From Salipaludibacillus aurantiacus (GTDB lineage Bacteria; Bacillota; Bacilli; Bacillales; Salisediminibacteriaceae), in assembly GCF_900111295.1 (NCBI RefSeq), contig NZ_FOGT01000013.1:1-64000 (forward strand): a stretch of DNA of 64,000 bases, given 5' to 3'. Below are positions 32,480 through 40,825 of this stretch, one piece after another. Within the stretch, counting starts at the first letter, position 1. Each line of letters opens with the position of its first letter. The translations under genes and the position numbers were made by a program. Below the pieces are notes generated by a model. That model ran no database searches, was not told the DNA's origin, and saw only the letters and a list, made by a program, of their open reading frames with translations.

Positions 32480-34570
32480 TTACCTGCTAACAACTTTAAA
32501 GCCCGTCGTATTTTCGATAATGTCTATCTCATGGGTGTCATCAGCTTTCTTAACGAGGAGACTTAAGACCCCGTTACCTATTTTCATATTTTCTACTTTT
32601 AAATCATTCACTCCGTCGGGTAAATATGGATTAATCCTTACTGTTTGTTTCATAGCATCAGGGAACAAACCTAACATTGATTGGACAAACAGCAGCGGGG
32701 TTCCGGCTGCCCATGCCTGCGGCGAACAGGCAACAGGATATTTTACGGCTTTCCCGTTTGCTTCATATCCGCAGAACAGTTCAGGTAACCGGTCGTACTC
32801 AAAAGAGTCTGCCGAACGGATTAAGCCTTCCATCGCTTTAGCTGCCTGCTTCCGGTTATTCGTTTTGCTCATTCCTAAAATAATGTAGCTGTTATCATGC
32901 GGCCAGACTGTGCCGTTGTGGTAACTCATCGGGTTATATCCTGCTTCTCCGGTGCCCATCGTACGGATGCCGTAGCCGGTATACATTTTATCTGATACAA
33001 GCATGTCACTAACGGACTTCGCTTTTGCTTCATCAAGCATGCCGGAAAATAACACATGTCCCGGGTTAGACGTCACCGTACCAACCTGATTTTTCTCTTT
33101 GTCTAAAGCAAGGGCGTAAAACTGCTGGTCCTCCATCCAGAATGAGGTCTCAAACCGTTCTTTTAAATCAGCTGCCTCACGCAATAATTTATCTGCTTTT
33201 TCATTAAAGCCTAACTGTTTATAGATGTCAGCCATACTTTCCTTTGCGTGGTACACATACCCTTGGACTTCCGATAATGCAATCGGTGTTTCGGCATAAT
33301 CTCCGTTCCGGTGAACAATTGAATCGCCGGAATCTTTCCATCCCTGGTTAGCAATTCCTTTTGACGACTCCTGGTGATATTCAACAAACCCGTCACCGTC
33401 CCGGTCTCCATAGTGGTCAATCCAATTCAATGCTTCTCCGGCATTTACTTCTAACTCGTGGAAAAGCTCAAAATCTCCTGTCCATTTGATATACTCGCTT
33501 AACAATACTAAAAATAAAGGAGTGGCATCGATGGTTCCGTAATAAGGTGTGAACGGAATCTGGCCGGTGTTTGCCAGTTCTCCAAATCTGATTTCGTGCA
33601 TAATCTTACCCGGCTCTTCGTCTCTCCAGCTGTCTTTCTTCGTCCCTTGCTGACTGGCCATTGTACGTAACGTTCCTTTGGCCACCTCCGGGTTGAATGG
33701 GAGCATCTGGAGCGCTGCAATCAGGCTGTCCCGTCCGAATGGCACTCCGAACCATGGCAACCCGGCTACCGGAAACTTTCCATGTCCCAGGTCAGTCAGT
33801 AAAACTCTCAAATCAGACAGGCCCCGGTCAATTAATCTCTGGAGCTGAGAATGGTTTGTCGACACCTTGGCAGATGATTCCTCCCACTCTTTATACGAAT
33901 CTTTTAATCTTTGAAAGGCTTCTTTATAATCCAGTTGTTCCGGAGTGTCACCGTCTACTTCGGGGACCATAGTCAGCGACACTGTTTTTTCTTCGCCGTG
34001 ATCTAATGTAAAAGAGAAATGGACATCGCCCTTCTCGGTGATCCGGTCAGGCACCGCGTCCCATTTGACATCAAGTTTACGTGTCACCTCATCGGCACCT
34101 AAATACTGAATGGCTAATCCAGTATCGTTTATAACCGTTTCGAGCTTCTTGCCTACTTTTCCGCTCTGGAAACCCCTTACGAGGAACATATCTTTAAAAT
34201 CCGCATCTAAGTGAAGGCTGATTTCAAAACTCGTTTGTTTCGGGTTGTAATTCTTTACTCTCAGAGATTCATAAAGTGCGCCTCCATATATAAACCTCTT
34301 TCTTTTCAATTCCACCGATTCGCGCCACAGCTTGACATCTCCCTCTTCTTCCATGTGCGGGTTAGTCAGAAGCATCTCAGCATAATAAGTTTTATCCGCT
34401 TCAGATGACAAAAGAATGGGATCTTCACCGTTTATTTTCAAATCAAATTTACTTAAAAACCGCGTGTCTTTCGTATACAAACCCGGACCGTAAGGATGGT
34501 CTTCAGGAATATTGCCATTTTCATCAGTTAATAAGAACAAATCGTTCTCTTTTATTACTCTGTAATCCAT
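32480..34570 (-). CDS. Amylo-alpha-1,6-glucosidase/glycogen-debranching-type glycosidase
   Basis: A 696-residue cytoplasmic protein. The N-terminal beta-sandwich domain (about 1-230) opens with YGPGLYTKDTRFLSKF, typical of the bis/GDE N-terminal domain. The C-terminal (alpha/alpha)6 barrel carries WFGVPFGRDSL, TPYYGTIDATPLF and HNGTVWPHDNS, motifs of the debranching enzyme/GH15-GH63-like clan with carboxylate catalysts. It probably hydrolyses the sugar imported by the downstream ABC system. GGAGG lies 7 bases before the ATG. Its promoter region contains two LacI-type palindromes. Confidence 0.85.
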   Translation of the reverse strand: MDYRVIKENDLFLLTDENGNIPEDHPYGPGLYTKDTRFLSKFDLKINGEDPILLSSEADKTYYAEMLLTNPHMEEEGDVKLWRESVELKRKRFIYGGALYESLRVKNYNPKQTSFEISLHLDADFKDMFLVRGFQSGKVGKKLETVINDTGLAIQYLGADEVTRKLDVKWDAVPDRITEKGDVHFSFTLDHGEEKTVSLTMVPEVDGDTPEQLDYKEAFQRLKDSYKEWEESSAKVSTNHSQLQRLIDRGLSDLRVLLTDLGHGKFPVAGLPWFGVPFGRDSLIAALQMLPFNPEVAKGTLRTMASQQGTKKDSWRDEEPGKIMHEIRFGELANTGQIPFTPYYGTIDATPLFLVLLSEYIKWTGDFELFHELEVNAGEALNWIDHYGDRDGDGFVEYHQESSKGIANQGWKDSGDSIVHRNGDYAETPIALSEVQGYVYHAKESMADIYKQLGFNEKADKLLREAADLKERFETSFWMEDQQFYALALDKEKNQVGTVTSNPGHVLFSGMLDEAKAKSVSDMLVSDKMYTGYGIRTMGTGEAGYNPMSYHNGTVWPHDNSYIILGMSKTNNRKQAAKAMEGLIRSADSFEYDRLPELFCGYEANGKAVKYPVACSPQAWAAGTPLLFVQSMLGLFPDAMKQTVRINPYLPDGVNDLKVENMKIGNGVLSLLVKKADDTHEIDIIENTTGFKVVSR

Positions 34571-34615
34571 TTCAAAACCTCCAACTGGGACAATTTATAG
34601 ATCTTTTCATATCAT

Positions 34616-34664
34616 CCGAAACGTTTTGGGGAATATGTAAAAAATACGCCCGAAACGTTTCGGG
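34616..34664 (-). promoter_or_regulatory. Tandem LacI-type operators before the glucosidase operon
   Basis: CCGAAACGTTTTGG (34616-34629) and the perfect palindrome CCCGAAACGTTTCGGG (34649-34664). Their centres are 34 bp apart, about three helical turns. They flank a TTTACA that may be the -35, so binding would occlude the promoter. Confidence 0.75.
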
Positions 34665-34687
34665 ATAAAGGATAAGAAACGTACTCC

Positions 34688-35704
34688 TTATTTTGGAGGA
34701 GCAGTTGTTTCCCTTAAAAGCAGTTGGTTATCAAGCACTGCTTTCTTATGAGGTGATTTTTTTCCGGTTAACATGGAAGTTAACAGTTTGGCTGCTTCAT
34801 AGCCCATTTGGTACTTATCCTGCCCGATTGTTGTTAAAGGCGGGCTCGTATATTGGGACAAAACGATATCATCAAACCCAACAATGGATAAATCCTCAGG
34901 AATATTAAGTTCCAAACGCCGTGCAGCTCTCATGACGCCAAGTGCCATTAAATCACTGGCACAAAAAACAGCAGTCACTTGTCTGTTTGTTTTAAGAAAA
35001 TTATAAGCAGCACTTTCGGCTTTTGATTCGAGAAACCCGCCGTTCAGCACATAATCTTCTTTTACAGGAAGCTCAGCCTCCTGCAGTTCTTTCATATAGC
35101 CTTTCAGCCTTTTTTGGCTGACTTCTGCTTTATCATGGCCGTTAACCATGGCAATATGCCTGTGGCCAAGGTTGATTAAATGTTTAACAGCCATTTGAGC
35201 TCCAAACACGTTATCAGTAGTTACAAACCCGACATTATCTCCCTCAAGTTCAACGTCTACAAAAACACAAGGGATATTACTGTCAATAACTTCTTTAATG
35301 TAAGGATCATCTTTCTTGATCCCCTGCATAATAACTCCTTCTACCTGTCTTTCCCGGCAGAGCTGCGTATAGCTCTTCTGTTTCTGTTTGACAGTATTAG
35401 TACTGAATAAAATCAAATCATAACCTACGTCTGAAGCTGCATCATTAATTCCGCACATCACTTCATACGTAAACATGTCCTTTGCACCTGACCGATTTAA
35501 TTCGGAAACTAGAAGACCGATCGTCCGGGACTTATTCATGACCAGGCTTCTCGCTACAGCGTTAGGGCTGTAATTCAGCTTTTTCGCTGTCTCTTCAATA
35601 TGTTTCCTTGTCTTTTCGTTGACATCCCCATAACCATTTAGAGCGCGCGAGACGGTTGTGACAGAAACTCCTGCGGCTTTAGCAATGTCTTTAATAGTCG
35701 CCAT
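34688..35704 (-). CDS. LacI family transcriptional repressor
   Basis: A 338-residue regulator: LacI helix-turn-helix and hinge (about 1-60; TIKDIAKAAGVSVTTVSRALNG) followed by a periplasmic-binding-like ligand domain. It directly precedes the glucosidase/importer operon. The same CCGAAACGTTT palindrome occurs before both its own gene and that operon, indicating autoregulation and specific control. The start at 35704 is preferred over 35740 because GGGAGG lies 6 bases upstream and the helix-turn-helix then begins at residue 4. Confidence 0.9.
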   Translation of the reverse strand: MATIKDIAKAAGVSVTTVSRALNGYGDVNEKTRKHIEETAKKLNYSPNAVARSLVMNKSRTIGLLVSELNRSGAKDMFTYEVMCGINDAASDVGYDLILFSTNTVKQKQKSYTQLCRERQVEGVIMQGIKKDDPYIKEVIDSNIPCVFVDVELEGDNVGFVTTDNVFGAQMAVKHLINLGHRHIAMVNGHDKAEVSQKRLKGYMKELQEAELPVKEDYVLNGGFLESKAESAAYNFLKTNRQVTAVFCASDLMALGVMRAARRLELNIPEDLSIVGFDDIVLSQYTSPPLTTIGQDKYQMGYEAAKLLTSMLTGKKSPHKKAVLDNQLLLRETTAPPK

Positions 35705-35714
35705 GGTCCACCTC

Positions 35715-35773
35715 CCAAAACGTTTCGGATCATTTGACACCTTTACTATACCTCATTATGAAAAGGGTTGCAA
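35715..35773 (-). promoter_or_regulatory. Promoter and operator of the LacI-family gene
   Basis: Minus-strand TTGCAA (35768-35773), 17 bp, TATAGT (35745-35750). CCGAAACGTTTTGG (35715-35728) lies about 10 bp past the expected start point and is identical to the 34616 operator. Confidence 0.75.
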
Positions 35774-35839
35774 GACCGGTTTTAAAATAATTTGATTTCT
35801 GTAAATTCCTTTAGCGCTTTTACCAGTCTTATTAAGCTT

Positions 35840-36313
35840 TTAAAAATCCAGATTCATTTGCTCCACTTCCGCCTCAATATCATAATGATCCGCATATATT
35901 TTATCTGCGATGAGATTTAGCAGACGGCCTGTTTGATTTAAATGGGCAGCTTCTTTGGCGGTTAAGTCCCCGGCGTCTTTTTCATCAAGCCTGTTTCTAA
36001 GATTAGAGAAAAAAATATCCAATTTTCTAAACTGATTCTGATTTTCTCTACCTGCCCGATTCTCTAACACTTCCATTAACTTAAGTTCATCAATTAACCG
36101 GACATGGGCTCTCAGGCTGTTTAATGACCCGCCTTCATTCATACGAGTCATGGAACCTGCTGCAAAACCTACGACTTGTCCTATCTCCTGGTTGCTTTGC
36201 CCTTCGTCCGCCTCATCATCTGTCATATTTGTATATATGCTCGCCGCCAAAAAGATCGTAAAAATGATTAAAGCGCCAATTATTCCGTATCTTTTAATCA
36301 ATTTTGGACTCAT
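35840..36313 (-). CDS. Single-pass membrane protein, unknown
   Basis: A 157-residue protein with a basic N-terminus, one membrane helix (about 11-27) and an extracytoplasmic helical domain rich in Glu, Asp, Arg and Leu. Alternating NSLRAHVRLIDELKLMEVLEN and FFSNLRNRLDEKDAGDLTAKE segments suggest a helical bundle. No family recognised. AGGGAG precedes the ATG. It is unlinked to its neighbours, and the 36314-36575 gap beyond shows no other gene. Confidence 0.65.
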   Translation of the reverse strand: MSPKLIKRYGIIGALIIFTIFLAASIYTNMTDDEADEGQSNQEIGQVVGFAAGSMTRMNEGGSLNSLRAHVRLIDELKLMEVLENRAGRENQNQFRKLDIFFSNLRNRLDEKDAGDLTAKEAAHLNQTGRLLNLIADKIYADHYDIEAEVEQMNLDF

Positions 36314-36575
36314 TTATAAACTCCCTATTATCAATCATGCTAGTATTATAAGCTTGTTTCATCAATGGGCTTTTTCAAAGCAAAAAAATCAGAGATACTT
36401 AACTTTTTCATAGATAAATTAGTAAGTTGTCCAGACTTGCCACATAGAACGTCCAAAAAATGGACAGTGAACGATACGACTTAAATCATTTGTTTACTCA
36501 TAAATGATGCTCCTACTAGCTTCCAGTCTTTGATCACCTGTATCTTTCCTCTATCTTACAGTTTCGAACACCCGT

Positions 36576-37286
36576 TTAACAGTTTAGACTTTTACAGGCA
36601 GATTGTCTCCGTCTTTTTTGCCTTAATGTCATTTCGAGTGCTGTGACACAGACCATTAACCAGACAAACCCTAACGCAAGCCCGGCTAAAATATCTGAAA
36701 AGTAGTGAACGTTTACAAACAAACGGCTCAGAGCAATTAGGCTTATCAAAAGACTAAGAAAAATGTTGATGAACCATTTCATTTTTCTGTCAATTTCACT
36801 GACACTCACCAGATAAATTAGAAAGCCATAAAAAGTAATAGCTCCGGATGCGTGGCCGCTGGGAAAGCTGTATCCTGTACCATCAAATGATGCTATTACT
36901 TCGGGCCGCTCTCTTGCAAAGAATAATTTGGCCCCTGTCGTCAGCACACTGACGCCTATCATAGCAATTATAAAATAAAACACTGTCCACCTGCTGAGTT
37001 TTGAAAAAAAGAATATATAAATGACGACCAAAATTGACGCTGTGCCGAGCCACCATATGGAACCGGCTTCAGTCAAATATCCCATCGTTAGTAGTAACTC
37101 TGGTGAACTAAAAGGCGCAATAATATTGCTGAACGCTGAATCGAGAGCTATATTTTCTTCTGCTGAAATTTTTCCTGCCAACGAAAGAAAGACATAAAAA
37201 GCGAGACCAGTACTGAAAAAGCCAGCAGTAATAAGAATAAGTGAGGCCTTAGATGGTCTTCCCGCTTCTGTTCCTCTAAAAAGCAA
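36576..37286 (-). CDS. PAP2 superfamily phosphatase (lipid phosphatase-like)
   Basis: A 236-residue membrane protein with six predicted helices and the three-part phosphatase signature: KLFFARERP (KxxxxxxRP), FPSGHASG (PSGH) and SRLFVNVHYFSDILAG (SRxxxxxHxxxD). Members dephosphorylate phosphatidic acid, undecaprenyl pyrophosphate or phosphatidylglycerophosphate at the outer face. Position alone does not separate these. It starts at TTG 37286 with AAGGAGGG upstream. The gap 37287-37729 between it and the next gene shows no recognisable element. Confidence 0.87.
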   Translation of the reverse strand: MLFRGTEAGRPSKASLILITAGFFSTGLAFYVFLSLAGKISAEENIALDSAFSNIIAPFSSPELLLTMGYLTEAGSIWWLGTASILVVIYIFFFSKLSRWTVFYFIIAMIGVSVLTTGAKLFFARERPEVIASFDGTGYSFPSGHASGAITFYGFLIYLVSVSEIDRKMKWFINIFLSLLISLIALSRLFVNVHYFSDILAGLALGFVWLMVCVTALEMTLRQKRRRQSACKSLNC

Positions 37287-37729
37287 AAAAATCCCTCCTT
37301 ATTCAATTCTCAGAACCAAAGATATGACTTATCCAACTACACAAACTTATGAAAGTGGTGGTTTGGATTCTTCTGTATAAAATGAATAGAGTCCATTTTC
37401 TCTTCCCGTTAAGGCAGGGTTTTACGCGTATGATTCCTCTTTCAGGGAAAGAATTATTTGACCATTTAATTGGGCTCTGCTTTTTATTAAAATATACCCA
37501 ATATTAAGTAGTTCCACAGTCTTTTCATCGATTACAGCAGGTTTTTTATATTATTTTGTTAAGTTACTCAATAAAAACTATTGATTTTTTTGATAAATGA
37601 AATTACTGGATAAATATAAGTGAAAATACATAGCCTACATTTTAACTGTAAAAAGAGTGATGATATGCCGGAGATAGGATAGTCTTCGCTATTTAAATCA
37701 ATCTAAACTATTTCAGCAGGTGACTATAC

Positions 37730-38440
37730 ATGACAGAGATGCAAGAGATTATTTTACGGACAGGGCTTGCTTATGCTGCCTTTTTAGTAGTGGCACGGTT
37801 CCTTGGTACACAAACGTTATCGCAAATGACGCTTCATGATTTTATTGCGGCTGTGACACTGGGCGGAATTACGGCAAATTTAGCATTTAATACTAAAATC
37901 AGTTCCATTAATATTCTCATTTCATTAGTTCTTTTTGGGATAATTGCCTTATTAATTACTTTGGCTTCTCTTAAAAGCAGGAAAGCGCGGTACTGGCTGT
38001 CAGGCCATCCCACAGTACTTATTCAGGATGGGACTATAATGGATAATAATATGAACAAAGCAAAATATACGCTCGATTCTTTAAATCAGGCGATGAGAGA
38101 AAAAGATGTGTTCAATATAGATGAAGTTGAGTATGCGGTTTTGGAGCCTGACGGGCACTTATCACTTTTAAAAAAACCACCTTTCCGCCCTGTCACTAAA
38201 CAGGATTTAAATATTCCCGCCAATAGCAAAGAGTTTTTCCCTGTGGAATTAATTATGGACGGAAAAATAATTCATAAAAATATTAAAGAAAATAATCTGT
38301 CATACAGCTGGTTAACTGAGGAAATAAATAAACACGAGTGCACTGTGGAAGATGTTTTTTATGCAATCAGGGGAACAAACGGGCAGTTATTTTTCGATTT
38401 TTATAAAGACAGAATAAACTCCCCGGTTGATAAAGAATAA
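37730..38440 (+). CDS. DUF421 (YetF/YcaP-like) membrane protein
   Basis: A 236-residue protein with three N-terminal membrane helices and a soluble C-terminal domain (about 85-236). The sequence ARFLGTQTLSQMTLHDFIAAVTLGGI is the family hallmark, followed by the LIQDGTIMDNNMNKAKYTLDSL strand-helix unit. Several paralogues are typical of spore formers, some linked to spore maturation or envelope stress. Biochemistry is unknown. The ribosome site is AGGTGA 8 bases before the ATG. Confidence 0.87.
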   Translation: MTEMQEIILRTGLAYAAFLVVARFLGTQTLSQMTLHDFIAAVTLGGITANLAFNTKISSINILISLVLFGIIALLITLASLKSRKARYWLSGHPTVLIQDGTIMDNNMNKAKYTLDSLNQAMREKDVFNIDEVEYAVLEPDGHLSLLKKPPFRPVTKQDLNIPANSKEFFPVELIMDGKIIHKNIKENNLSYSWLTEEINKHECTVEDVFYAIRGTNGQLFFDFYKDRINSPVDKE

Positions 38441-38644
38441 ATTTAACCTTCAAACTATTGCCGTGGACGAATTTATAAACATTTACACTTCCTTCTGAGG
38501 AGGCTCGTTTTATTTTCTATAAAGGCTATGATCTTTGACGAAACTATTATTTTGCTCTCCCCCCTACCATTTAAACCCATTTATATGTTACACTGGGAAT
38601 TAAGTGGCAATCACCTCTTGACTCAAAGGAAGGAGGAACTGAAT

Positions 38645-39007
38645 ATGGATAAAATAAGCGTTTTTCTTGATGATTACCGTGAAGCTCCTGAAGGTTTTAT
38701 TCTTGTCGAGACAATCGACCAATGTAAGGAATTACTTCTGAATTATGATATCAATCATCTCTCTTTAGACCATGATTTAGTAAGCAAAACGAGGAACGGC
38801 CTTGTGCTAGTGCAGATGATGGTGAAAGAAAATCTTTACGCTGACAGAATTACAATCCATTCTGCTAATGCTACAGGCGGAAAAGCTATGTATGAATCGT
38901 TAAAACAGGCAAAAAATAACTTCACTATGCCCCGGTCTGTAACTTTATCATTACGCCCTCTCCCACTCCGAAATTACTCTCATCGAGCGCTCCAACACTA
39001 TCAGTAA
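38645..39007 (+). CDS. Cyclic-phosphate-processing receiver (cREC)-like protein
   Basis: A 120-residue cytoplasmic protein resembling a stripped-down receiver fold: KISVFLDDYREAPEGFILVE, then a helix, the LSLDHDL segment with its Asp pair, and HSANATGGKAMYE. These are the positions conserved in the cREC family, proposed to act in cyclic-phosphate RNA or nucleotide processing. The start at 38645 has AAGGAGG 9 bases upstream; a longer frame upstream lacks coding character. The last 25 residues (SLRPLPLRNYSHRALQHYQ) are basic. Confidence 0.6.
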   Translation: MDKISVFLDDYREAPEGFILVETIDQCKELLLNYDINHLSLDHDLVSKTRNGLVLVQMMVKENLYADRITIHSANATGGKAMYESLKQAKNNFTMPRSVTLSLRPLPLRNYSHRALQHYQ

Positions 39008-39062
39008 TAATAGATGCTCCTTAAACCTTCTCTTATAACTCCTAAATGAATAAATTAAAAAC

Positions 39063-39113
39063 GTCCCCTGACTTTGCCTTCATTAAATTAATGCAAATAC
39101 AGGGGACTTTATT
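39063..39113 (+). terminator. Terminator of the cREC-like gene
   Basis: GTCCCCTG and CAGGGGAC form a perfect 8-bp stem with a long AT-rich loop, followed by TTTATTTT. The rest of 39114-39297 holds no gene. Confidence 0.65.
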
Positions 39114-39297
39114 TTGGTTAAATATGCTCTAACTTAGCTATATACTCTTGGCACACGGTTAATTAATATCGCTTTGGAGTGTCTTAATACAGCTGTCATC
39201 TCCCTTAATAGGAGTTATATTGGTGACCAGGCGTTTGCTCCAAAAAGAGGGTCTTAAAGGTATATTAGATTAACAAGACAACCATTGCAGTTAAATT

Positions 39298-39462
39298 CTA
39301 TTCATATACATCGTCAGCATGGTCATATCTGAGTTCTTCAGAATTTATTTGGTCTTTGTGGTCCTTTTTAGGTGCCTTTTTAATATCAGCCATATCTGTT
39401 CGGTTTAAATCTTCATTAATTGCCGGCGCGTCTTCACGTTTAAATTTTTTATCATCAGACAT
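39298..39462 (-). CDS. Small hydrophilic protein
   Basis: A 54-residue protein made almost entirely of charged and polar residues (MSDDKKFKREDAPAINED at the start, ending DHADDVYE), with no Cys, membrane segment or obvious fold; probably disordered. The ATG at 39462 has AGGAGG 6 bases upstream. It resembles the many small, acid-rich cytosolic or spore-associated proteins of Bacillus, but no family is recognised. Confidence 0.6.
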   Translation of the reverse strand: MSDDKKFKREDAPAINEDLNRTDMADIKKAPKKDHKDQINSEELRYDHADDVYE

Positions 39463-39581
39463 AGGAATCCTCCTGTTAATATTTGTTTCTTCTATTCTGC
39501 CCACGGTGATACCTTACAATGTAACTGAGCAGAAAATAAAATTATGAAGCTGCAAGGAAGAAAGAGGCGGCGGAAATCACT

Positions 39582-39626
39582 AAAAAAGACCTTGAGAGGT
39601 GCTTACCAATCACCTTTCAAGGTCTT
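39582..39626 (-). terminator. Large hairpin terminator
   Basis: AAGACCTTGAGAGGTG and CACCTTTCAAGGTCTT form a 16-bp stem (one mismatch). The minus-strand T-run indicates use by the DUF302 gene. Between it and that gene (39627-39790) no convincing ORF is seen. Confidence 0.7.
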
Positions 39627-39790
39627 ATTAGTTTTTAATAAATTTAGGGATTTTGGATTTTGTGGCAGACCAATGTTTACCAGCACTTCCCTCAGCACTT
39701 CATGCATCTTTTTCACATTGCCGGACTACAGGCACGCCCTCTTTTTTCTCCTTACGACTATATCCCTTCCTACAAGAGTCCTTTATAGGT

Positions 39791-40264
39791 TTATTTTATA
39801 ATTTTCTCAATAATTTCTTCTGTTTCTTCTGCTGCTTTTTGCATGACCTCATTAATGACTCCTCCGAATGGACGGGCCATTAACGTTGAATTCATTCGTG
39901 TAACGTAGGTGTTACCATCGCTTTTTTCATAAATTGAAATACGGCAAGGCATTAACGGTGAAACAATACGTTCATCATCTAACTTTAAAATTTCTGCAGA
40001 ATATTTTGAAGAACAAAGTTCAAATATTTTAATTGAAATGACGTCATGCCCATGGCCTTCCAGAATCTCCTGCATGTCATGGCTGCCAGCTATACTCCAG
40101 CCCGCTTCTCTCACTTCCTCTTCAAACACTTCCACTGTTTCATCAAAGCTGTATTTACTCTCATCTTCTACCATCATAAGTTCCGGGGCTGCTTGATAAA
40201 TAAATATGAATGCTATTAATAAACCGGCAACGGCCCCGATAACTCCTATTAAAAGTTTACTCAT
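39791..40264 (-). CDS. DUF302 family membrane-anchored protein
   Basis: A 157-residue protein with an N-terminal membrane helix (about 4-24) and a DUF302 domain (about 38-150): YSFDETVEVFEEEVREAGW and LMPCRISIYEKSDGNTYV are characteristic. A second Cys occurs in IKIFELCSS, so the domain has two Cys. DUF302 proteins are often found in sulfur- or metal-stress regulons. The gene has a consensus promoter wrapped in two CsoR/CstR-like palindromes. GGGAGG lies 8 bases before the ATG. Confidence 0.8.
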   Translation of the reverse strand: MSKLLIGVIGAVAGLLIAFIFIYQAAPELMMVEDESKYSFDETVEVFEEEVREAGWSIAGSHDMQEILEGHGHDVISIKIFELCSSKYSAEILKLDDERIVSPLMPCRISIYEKSDGNTYVTRMNSTLMARPFGGVINEVMQKAAEETEEIIEKIIK

Positions 40265-40289
40265 AAATGTAACCTCCCAGTATTTTATA

Positions 40290-40338
40290 ATACCCTATTG
40301 GGTATTATAATTATATACCCAATAGGGTATATTGTCAA
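40290..40338 (-). promoter_or_regulatory. Consensus promoter with twin CsoR/CstR-like operators
   Basis: Minus-strand TTGACA (40333-40338), 17 bp, TATAAT (40310-40315), a perfect sigma-A promoter. The spacer contains ATACCCAATAGGGTAT (40315-40330), and its exact reverse complement ATACCCTATTGGGTAT (40290-40305) lies just after the -10. Each has ATACCC/GGGTAT arms like CsoR-family operators. A strong promoter tightly repressed until copper or sulfur stress is the natural reading. Confidence 0.75.
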
Positions 40339-40464
40339 CTAGGGACTTGGAGGCAGTCAGGAAATTAAGGGCAGAAATTATAAAATTGAGTTAGAAGCAA
40401 TCATGTAAGTCCTCCACAAGGTTATGTTTAAACAGATACACCCTGCGGTGAGGAGGAAATAGAT

Positions 40465-40695
40465 ATGATGAACGGTGAACCAGGTGGAGGATTTTTCGGG
40501 TTTGGCTTCTTTACTCTTCTTTTAATAATAGCTGTCATAGCTCTTATCATATGGATGGTCATTCCTAAAAAGTCTACGGGAACATTTAACAATTCGGGTG
40601 AGAATTCATTAGAAATATTAAAAAAAAGACTTGCTAAAGGAGAAATATCTGAAGAGGAGTATGAACGTCTAAAAAGAAAACTTGAGTATGATTAA
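40465..40695 (+). CDS. SHOCT domain small membrane protein
   Basis: A 76-residue protein. After a Gly/Phe-rich start comes one membrane helix (about 16-35), a short linker and a C-terminal SHOCT motif, SLEILKKRLAKGEISEEEYE, near 48-67. SHOCT segments are short helical interaction modules often on small membrane proteins near metal or redox genes. AGGAGG lies 8 bases before the ATG. It is divergent from the CsoR/CstR-like promoter, about 130 bp away. Confidence 0.8.
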   Translation: MMNGEPGGGFFGFGFFTLLLIIAVIALIIWMVIPKKSTGTFNNSGENSLEILKKRLAKGEISEEEYERLKRKLEYD

Positions 40696-40772
40696 TAAGG
40701 AATAGATACCCCGCAGGCTAAAACTTTCATTTTGAGATGATCATCCAGTTCAGCTAATAGTCAGTGCCCTAT

Positions 40773-40807
40773 AAAAAGAGCAGCCAAATAAATTGGCTGC
40801 TCTTTTT
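40773..40807. terminator. Bidirectional terminator between SHOCT and TraB genes
   Basis: AAAAAGAGCAGCCAA and TTGGCTGCTCTTTTT form a perfect 15-bp stem with a 5-nt loop. Confidence 0.9.
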
Positions 40808-40825
40808 AACAAATAATGTTAAGAT

